NCBI GenBank assembly: GCA_900555065.1
Contig: USJY01000019.1
Coordinates: 1 to 10,743 of the forward strand
Reading direction: 5' to 3'
DNA: 10,743 bases
From: an uncultured Eubacteriales bacterium
GTDB taxonomy: Bacteria > Bacillota > Clostridia > Oscillospirales > UMGS1783
In this document: positions 6,690 through 10,743 of the stretch, piece after piece
How positions within the stretch are numbered: the stretch's first letter is position 1
Layout of the letters: every line of letters begins with the position of its first letter
Notes under the pieces: model-generated
Seen by the model: the letters and a program-made list of their open reading frames with translations, nothing else
Databases searched by the model: none
What the model was told of the DNA's origin: nothing
Translations under genes and position numbers: made by a program

Positions 6690-6724
6690 TGTCAGGAAAA
6701 AAGCGCAATAAAAAAGACCTGACA
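6690..6724 (-). repeat. Inverted repeat in the rpmG 5' leader
   Basis: On the minus strand TGTCAGG (6718-6724) and CCTGACA (6690-6696) can form a 7-bp stem around a 21-nt loop rich in T and containing GCGC. It lies wholly within the predicted untranslated leader, between the promoter and the ribosome site. No known leader family is recognised; function unknown. Confidence 0.55.
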
Positions 6725-6737
6725 ATTAGGTAGAATT

Positions 6738-6766
6738 AGTATAACACACCATTCCCCGCATTGCAA
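6738..6766 (-). promoter_or_regulatory. Promoter of rpmG-secE-nusG-rplK-rplA
   Basis: Minus-strand TTGCAA (6761-6766), 17-bp spacer, TATACT (6738-6743) preceded by GTGT. The predicted start near 6731 gives a leader of about 75 nt with an inverted repeat. The -10 box is identical to that of the rplJ promoter. Confidence 0.85.
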
Positions 6767-6801
6767 GCCTTTTTTTGTTTATTTTCCTGGGTCCGCGCGT
6801 T

Positions 6802-8013
6802 TTACACGGTAAAATCAAACTTGTCGTGGATCACGCGCATGGCGCGGTCGCCGTCGGCCGCGTCCAGCAGAACCGAGATCTTGATTTCGCTCGTGGAGAT
6901 CATATGAATATTGATATTCGCATCGTACAGCGCCTCAAATACCATGGAGGCGACGCCTGCGTTAGAGGCCATGCCCGCGCCCACGACCGAGACTTTGACG
7001 ATGTTTTCATCGGTTTCAATATCTGTAAAGCCGATATACTCCTTGTTCTCCCGCAGCACTTCAATGGCAGGCTGCAGGTTTTCCTTGGTCACGGTGAAAG
7101 AGATGTCCTTGACATCGTCGCGACCGATCGACTGGATAATAATATCCACGTTGATTTTCTTTTTGGCGAGCAGCGAGAAGATTTTGTACGCCTGGCCCGG
7201 CCTGTCTTCAATCCCCGTAAGCGCGATACGCGCCACGTCTTTGTCCCGGGCGACGCCGGTGATCAGCAGTTTTTCCACTTTTGTATCCTCCTTGATAATC
7301 GTTCCCGGCACCCTGTGGAAGCTGGATAACACCTCCAGGTTCACCCGGTATTTCTTTGCCAGTTCCACGCTGCGGTTCATGAGCACCTGCGCTCCCAGCG
7401 ACGCGAGTTCCAGCATTTCGTCATAGGTGATCTCGTCGAGCTTCTGCGCGGTGGGCACGATGCGCGGATCGGCGCTGTATACGCCGTCCACGTCTGTATA
7501 AATCTGGCACAGGTCCGCGTGCATGGCTGCGGCGATGGCGACGGCGGTCGTATCCGATCCGCCGCGGCCAATGGTTGTGATATCGTCATACTTATTCACG
7601 CCCTGGAACCCCGCGACGATTACGATTTTGTTGCTTTCCAGCTCAAGCTGCAGGCGTTCGGTCTCCACCCGCTTGATCTTGGCCATGCGGTAGCTGCTGC
7701 TGGTGACGATCGGAACCTGCCAGCCGGTGAGCGAAACGACGGGGATGCCCCGCTTTTCTACCGCCATGGCGAGCAGGGCCATACTGATCTGTTCCCCTGC
7801 GCTCATCAGAACGTCCATTTCGCGCCGGGAAGGGTTGGGATTGATCTGTCCCGCCTTTTCAATGAACTCGTCGGTCGTGTCCCCCTGCGCGGAAACGACC
7901 ACGATCACCTGGTTGCCCGCCTGATATGTATCCGTTATAATATTCGCGACGTTTTCCAGGCGCTGCGTGTCGGCGACGGAAGAGCCGCCGAATTTCTGTA
8001 CAATCAGAGCCAT
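6802..8013 (-). CDS. lysC: Aspartokinase (aspartate kinase) with two ACT domains
   Basis: Catalyses ATP-dependent phosphorylation of L-aspartate, the first step toward lysine, threonine and methionine. The 403 aa match monofunctional aspartokinases of Bacillota. Kinase motifs: KFGGSSV (7-13), SAQGDTTD (41-48), SAGEQ (71-75), TTIGRGGSDTTA (146-157) and YTDVDGVYSADPR (172-184). Two C-terminal ACT domains follow (about 264-330 and 339-403; SVVGAGMASNAGVASMVFEA at 342-361), pointing to feedback inhibition by lysine and/or threonine; which one cannot be told here. The usual Met in SAMGxTTD is Gln, a minor departure. ATG 8013 has GGAGGG 8 nt upstream. It starts 19 nt after hom, so the two are co-transcribed. 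No terminator hairpin is seen before the rpmG promoter. Confidence 0.97.
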   Translation of the reverse strand: MALIVQKFGGSSVADTQRLENVANIITDTYQAGNQVIVVVSAQGDTTDEFIEKAGQINPNPSRREMDVLMSAGEQISMALLAMAVEKRGIPVVSLTGWQVPIVTSSSYRMAKIKRVETERLQLELESNKIVIVAGFQGVNKYDDITTIGRGGSDTTAVAIAAAMHADLCQIYTDVDGVYSADPRIVPTAQKLDEITYDEMLELASLGAQVLMNRSVELAKKYRVNLEVLSSFHRVPGTIIKEDTKVEKLLITGVARDKDVARIALTGIEDRPGQAYKIFSLLAKKKINVDIIIQSIGRDDVKDISFTVTKENLQPAIEVLRENKEYIGFTDIETDENIVKVSVVGAGMASNAGVASMVFEALYDANINIHMISTSEIKISVLLDAADGDRAMRVIHDKFDFTV

Positions 8014-8032
8014 ATGTGAAACCCTCCATAAC

Positions 8033-9253
8033 TCAAATAAATTCCGTCCGGCCGATGATGCGGAGCATGGACAGCGCGTGGACCTGCCCGAACATGTTGA
8101 TATATTCCACTTCGGTGATGGGCGGCGTCTCTATCCAGCACTCCTCCGGAACAGAGGACGGGACTTCGCGCAGCACCGCCTTCTTTATCAGATTTTCACG
8201 GTCCTGCTTTGGAATGCGAACCAGCCGCGCGATTTTAACCGTCTTGTAGTCCACGGTAATATCCGTGCCGGGGTCTTTCCATTGTATGTTATTCCCCTCT
8301 GCCCTGTGCTTGACGCAGTCAATAATATCGGCCACAACCGCGCTCGCCGTGGGCAGCTTGCCCGCACCGCGGCCGAAAAAGGTAACTTCTCCGATCGCGT
8401 CGCCGGTGACGAGGATGCCGTTGAACACGTCCTCGACATTGGCGAGCACATGGTCATGCGGCACAACAAAAGGCGCGACGAGGATAAACACCCGTCCGTC
8501 CTCCGCCTTTCTGGCGACGCCCAGCAGCTTAACGGTGGCGCCCATGGCGGCCGCGGCCGCGATGTCCTGCGAGCTGAGGCGGGTGATCCCCTCGGTGTGC
8601 ACGTATTCCGGATAGATGTGGCGGCCGAACGCGAGCGATGCGAGGATACAGATCTTGCGGCAGGCGTCGGTGCCTTCGATATCGGCGGCCGGATTGCTTT
8701 CGGCATAGCCGAGCTGCTGCGCTGTTTTCAGGGTTTCGTCAAAGGGCGCGTGGTCCTTTGCCATCTTGGTAAGGATATAATTTGTCGTACCGTTGAGAAT
8801 GCCGGTAATGCCGTCCAGCTCATTTGCGGCAAGACACTGGTGCATGGGCCGGATAATCGGGATGCCGCCGCCGACGCTTGCCTCGAACAGGAATTTTACG
8901 CCGTTTTGCGTCGCCAGCTCCAAAAGCTGCGCGCCGCGGGCCGCAACGAGCTCCTTGTTTGAGGTCACAACGCTCTTGCCCGCCAAAATTGCGCGGCTGA
9001 CAAATTCATACGCCGGCTTGATTCCGCCGATGACCTCTATGACGACCTCTATTTCAGGGTCGTGCTCGATCACGTCGTAGTCGCGGACGAACCGGTCGCT
9101 GTATTCCAGCCCGGGGAAGTTGCGGATATCGAGAATATATTTGATCTCGATCTCCTCGCCCGCGCGCTTTGCAATGGAGCCCGCATTTTTCATGAGTAGC
9201 TCGGCCACGCCGCTGCCAACGACGCCGTGCCCGAGCAGTGCCACTTTCGCCAT
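8033..9253 (-). CDS. hom: Homoserine dehydrogenase
   Basis: Reduces aspartate semialdehyde to homoserine with NAD(P)H, the branch point to threonine and methionine. The product from ATG 9253 is 406 aa. Motifs: the Rossmann fingerprint GHGVVGSG (8-15), SNKELVA (98-104), EASVGGGIPII (124-134), GILNGTTNYIL (151-161), GYAESNPAADIEGTDACRK (182-200) and FGRGAGKLPTASAVVADI (293-310). Past residue 330 the chain is shorter than in B. subtilis Hom (about 433 aa). It keeps the end of an ACT fold (TPPITEVEYINMFGQV) but lacks the usual DxPGVL core, so the regulatory domain looks degenerate. ATG 9253 is favoured over the upstream in-frame ATG 9322, which lies within pheB, because AGGAGGA stands before it and the Rossmann fold begins at once. 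It lies 22 nt after pheB and 19 nt before lysC. Confidence 0.97.
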   Translation of the reverse strand: MAKVALLGHGVVGSGVAELLMKNAGSIAKRAGEEIEIKYILDIRNFPGLEYSDRFVRDYDVIEHDPEIEVVIEVIGGIKPAYEFVSRAILAGKSVVTSNKELVAARGAQLLELATQNGVKFLFEASVGGGIPIIRPMHQCLAANELDGITGILNGTTNYILTKMAKDHAPFDETLKTAQQLGYAESNPAADIEGTDACRKICILASLAFGRHIYPEYVHTEGITRLSSQDIAAAAAMGATVKLLGVARKAEDGRVFILVAPFVVPHDHVLANVEDVFNGILVTGDAIGEVTFFGRGAGKLPTASAVVADIIDCVKHRAEGNNIQWKDPGTDITVDYKTVKIARLVRIPKQDRENLIKKAVLREVPSSVPEECWIETPPITEVEYINMFGQVHALSMLRIIGRTEFI

Positions 9254-9275
9254 ATTGTTAAGTCCTCCTACCGTT

Positions 9276-9716
9276 TTACTCGCCTGTGATAAAGTCGACT
9301 TCCACAACGCCTTCGCTCGCACGCAGCTGTTCGAGCAGCTCGGACAGCTCCATGACGAGTTCGCCCGTCTGCGCCGTCACTGAAATCGACGCCGTTCCGT
9401 CCACCGGTATATTCTGGTTCATGGTCAGGATGTTCGCACCGGCGCCCGCAAAAATACCAAGGAAGGAACTGAGCACGCCCGCCCGGTCCTGCAGCTGCGC
9501 GTAGAGCGTAACCGTTCGGTCGATCCCCCTGTCGTAAAAGGGATGCACCTTATCCTTGTACTTATAAAAAACGCTGCGTGAAATCCCTACGGCCCTGGCC
9601 GCCTCCGACATGGTGTGCACCTCTCCGTTTTTCAGCAGGCGCTTGGCTTCCACTGTTTTCACCGCGGCTTCGGGCAGCATATCCCCCGACACTATATAAT
9701 ATTTCGCACTCTCCAA
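9276..9716 (-). CDS. pheB: PheB-like ACT domain protein (UPF0735 family), HTH + ACT
   Basis: A 146-aa protein of the PheB/UPF0735 family. It has an N-terminal segment with a helix-turn-helix-like stretch, EAARAVGISRSVFYKYKDKV (about 39-58), and a C-terminal ACT domain (about 68-140; LQDRAGVLSSFLGIFAGAGANIL). B. subtilis PheB has been called a chorismate mutase from early genetics, but the architecture looks more like an amino-acid sensor; the function is not settled. The start is TTG 9716, with AGGAGG (9726-9731) 9 nt upstream; its N-terminus (M)ESAKYYIVSGDML lines up with the B. subtilis protein as I recall it. The longer frame's ATG 9758 lies between the -10 box and the transcript start, so it cannot be used from that promoter. 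First gene of the operon with hom and lysC, suggesting a role in aspartate-family control (inference). Confidence 0.9.
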   Translation of the reverse strand: MESAKYYIVSGDMLPEAAVKTVEAKRLLKNGEVHTMSEAARAVGISRSVFYKYKDKVHPFYDRGIDRTVTLYAQLQDRAGVLSSFLGIFAGAGANILTMNQNIPVDGTASISVTAQTGELVMELSELLEQLRASEGVVEVDFITGE

Positions 9717-9759
9717 AAGAGTTCGCCTCCTGAGAACAACTGTACTCATTCCGCGCACA

Positions 9760-9789
9760 ACTATACCACATCCCGCACATTCCGTTCAA
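9760..9789 (-). promoter_or_regulatory. Promoter of pheB-hom-lysC
   Basis: Minus-strand TTGAAC (9784-9789), 18-bp spacer, TATAGT (9760-9765) with TGTGG before it. The predicted start near 9753 leaves a leader of about 37 nt, too short for a lysine riboswitch or T-box, so control is not by those elements. An inverted repeat ATTTCC-N2-GGAAAT (9816-9829) lies 26 bp upstream of the -35 box. Confidence 0.8.
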
Positions 9790-9873
9790 ATCGGGAAGCG
9801 GGCCGGTTTTTCCACATTTCCAGGGAAATCCTCACGCTGGCTTGCAATTTCGCGCTCCTACGCCGGATTATGG

Positions 9874-9903
9874 AAATCCGTGGGAGCGCGCTCCCACGGA
9901 TTT
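9874..9903. terminator. 30-bp perfect palindrome, probable terminator after the aldose epimerase
   Basis: AAATCCGTGGGAGCG (9874-9888) is followed directly by its exact reverse complement (9889-9903). As RNA this gives a stem of 13 bp with a GCGC loop. It lies 56 bp beyond the epimerase stop codon, so it most likely ends that transcript. However, on the minus strand only three T residues follow before CC, while on the plus strand five T residues follow, so the T-tract sits on the unexpected side. It may act in both directions or be a protein-binding site. Confidence 0.65.
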
Positions 9904-9959
9904 TTGCTGGAATCATCGTATTGCCTGCCCGCCGAAACGGGAAATGCGGACCGCTCCGG

Positions 9960-10743
9960 CTAGAACAGGGTGATCATATGGGTGCAGGTCCGGCTTGCGC
10001 CCGCGTTGACGCGCTGGATATACGCCTTATTCGGCAGCTCGCCGTTGAAATTCACGCCGTCGGACAGGCCCAGCCAAGGTTCGATGCACAGGAACGGCGC
10101 GCCGTAGGGCTGCCACAGGCCGAGGTTTGGGAAGCCCTCAAAGCCGACCGTCACACCGTGACCCGAAACTCCGCTGCGCAGCGTCACCGACGTGGACTTA
10201 ACGTCCTTGAGCACGGCCGCGCTGGAACGGAAATATTCATGGCTGAGCGGAAGCTCCTGCCCAAAGTCGATAAACGGCTCGCCCGTAAGGCCGGCGAGGC
10301 CGTCCTCCAGGTAATAGCGGTCCAGCCGCTCGTTCTGGTTTAACTGAATCGTATAATCCTCGAACCGCTCCCCGTCCACAAGCGGACAGCGGTACGCTTC
10401 GTGCGAACCGACGGAAAAGAACATCATGGAATTGCCCCGGTTCATCACTTCGTACTCGACGGCAAGGGTCATTCCCTGCAGCCTGTATGTGATAATAAAC
10501 TCAAAGTCGAACGGGTACTTCTTTTTCAACTCCGGATTCGATTTGAGACTGAAGGAAGCGCTGCTGCCGCCTGCGGCCACAACCTCAAACACGTTGTCGC
10601 GCGCAAACCCGTGCTGGCCGATATGGTAGGTCCCGCCCGCATAGGTATACGCGTCGTTTTTGCAGCGCCCTACAAAGGGGAACAGGACCGGCGCGCGGCG
10701 GTTCCAGTACTTGGGATCCCCCTGCCATATATATTCGATACCG
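9960..10743 (-). CDS. Aldose 1-epimerase family protein (LacX-like galactose mutarotase), 5' end missing
   Basis: Interconverts alpha and beta anomers of hexoses, or acts on a related sugar. The visible 260 codons open beyond the window edge; about 30 N-terminal residues are probably missing. Reading from the edge, YIWQGDPKYWNRRAPVLFPF (visible 4-23), VGRCKND and QHGFARDNVF (43-52) are diagnostic of the LacX branch of the mutarotase superfamily. The second conserved histidine is in VGSHEAYRCP (111-120; the usual motif is GGHPAF) and the glutamate expected to be the catalytic base is in CIEPWLGLSDG (219-229). The substrate cannot be read from sequence. It ends at TAG 9960-9962, is followed by a palindromic hairpin, and has no obvious functional link to the amino acid operon. 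Confidence 0.92.
   Translation of the reverse strand, partial: GIEYIWQGDPKYWNRRAPVLFPFVGRCKNDAYTYAGGTYHIGQHGFARDNVFEVVAAGGSSASFSLKSNPELKKKYPFDFEFIITYRLQGMTLAVEYEVMNRGNSMMFFSVGSHEAYRCPLVDGERFEDYTIQLNQNERLDRYYLEDGLAGLTGEPFIDFGQELPLSHEYFRSSAAVLKDVKSTSVTLRSGVSGHGVTVGFEGFPNLGLWQPYGAPFLCIEPWLGLSDGVNFNGELPNKAYIQRVNAGASRTCTHMITLF

Noticed and set aside
7967..8962. 331-codon plus-strand open frame opposite hom
   Set aside because: Antisense shadow; hom on the minus strand has all family motifs in order.
9717..9752. Lysine riboswitch or T-box ahead of the pheB-hom-lysC operon
   Set aside because: The predicted leader is about 37 nt, too short for either, and no T-box or L-box conserved sequence is present.
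1..10743. A novel defence, mobile or biosynthetic system
   Set aside because: Every gene recognised belongs to a conserved housekeeping family; there are no transposases, integrases, repeats with spacers, toxin-antitoxin pairs or effector-like proteins.

Overview
The window reads as chromosomal housekeeping DNA from a moderately GC-rich Bacillota (Clostridia-like) bacterium. Three things support this. DnaK has the short N-terminal-domain loop typical of Gram-positive DnaK. HrcA/CIRCE controls the chaperone operon. Ribosome binding sites are strong GGAGG types, with occasional GTG and TTG starts. A PheB/UPF0735 ACT protein and a LacX-type aldose epimerase fit the same group. All genes lie on the minus strand, so biological order runs from high to low coordinates. 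I see no mobile element, CRISPR array, phage gene or tRNA.

Layout in transcription order: (1) 10743-9960, 3' part of an aldose 1-epimerase of the LacX family, followed by a 30-bp perfect palindrome. (2) 9789-6802, a promoter and the compact operon pheB-hom-lysC: an HTH+ACT protein, homoserine dehydrogenase and a two-ACT aspartokinase, all in aspartate-family amino acid synthesis. (3) 6766-4486, a strong promoter and rpmG-secE-nusG-rplK-rplA, with a probable L1-binding hairpin before rplK. (4) 4477-3257, a separate promoter, an L10 leader with an attenuator-like terminator, rplJ-rplL, and a strong intrinsic terminator. (5) 3256-2663, about 600 bases with no convincing gene. (6) 2662-1, a promoter overlapping a perfect CIRCE operator, then hrcA-grpE-dnaK, with dnaK cut by the window edge.

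The genes form three functional blocks: amino acid supply, translation/secretion/transcription elongation, and heat-shock chaperones. The main departure from the usual layout is that rpoB-rpoC do not follow rplL. The stalk-protein operon ends in a terminator and the next recognisable operon is hrcA-grpE-dnaK.

Several start codons need correcting from the longest open frames: pheB starts at TTG 9716, rplJ at GTG 4264, rplK at 5663, secE at 6494, hom at 9253, and hrcA most likely at 2580 or 2586, downstream of CIRCE. rpmG (49 codons) is easily missed because it is short. I found no evidence of a novel multi-gene system. The points worth a second look are regulatory or architectural.
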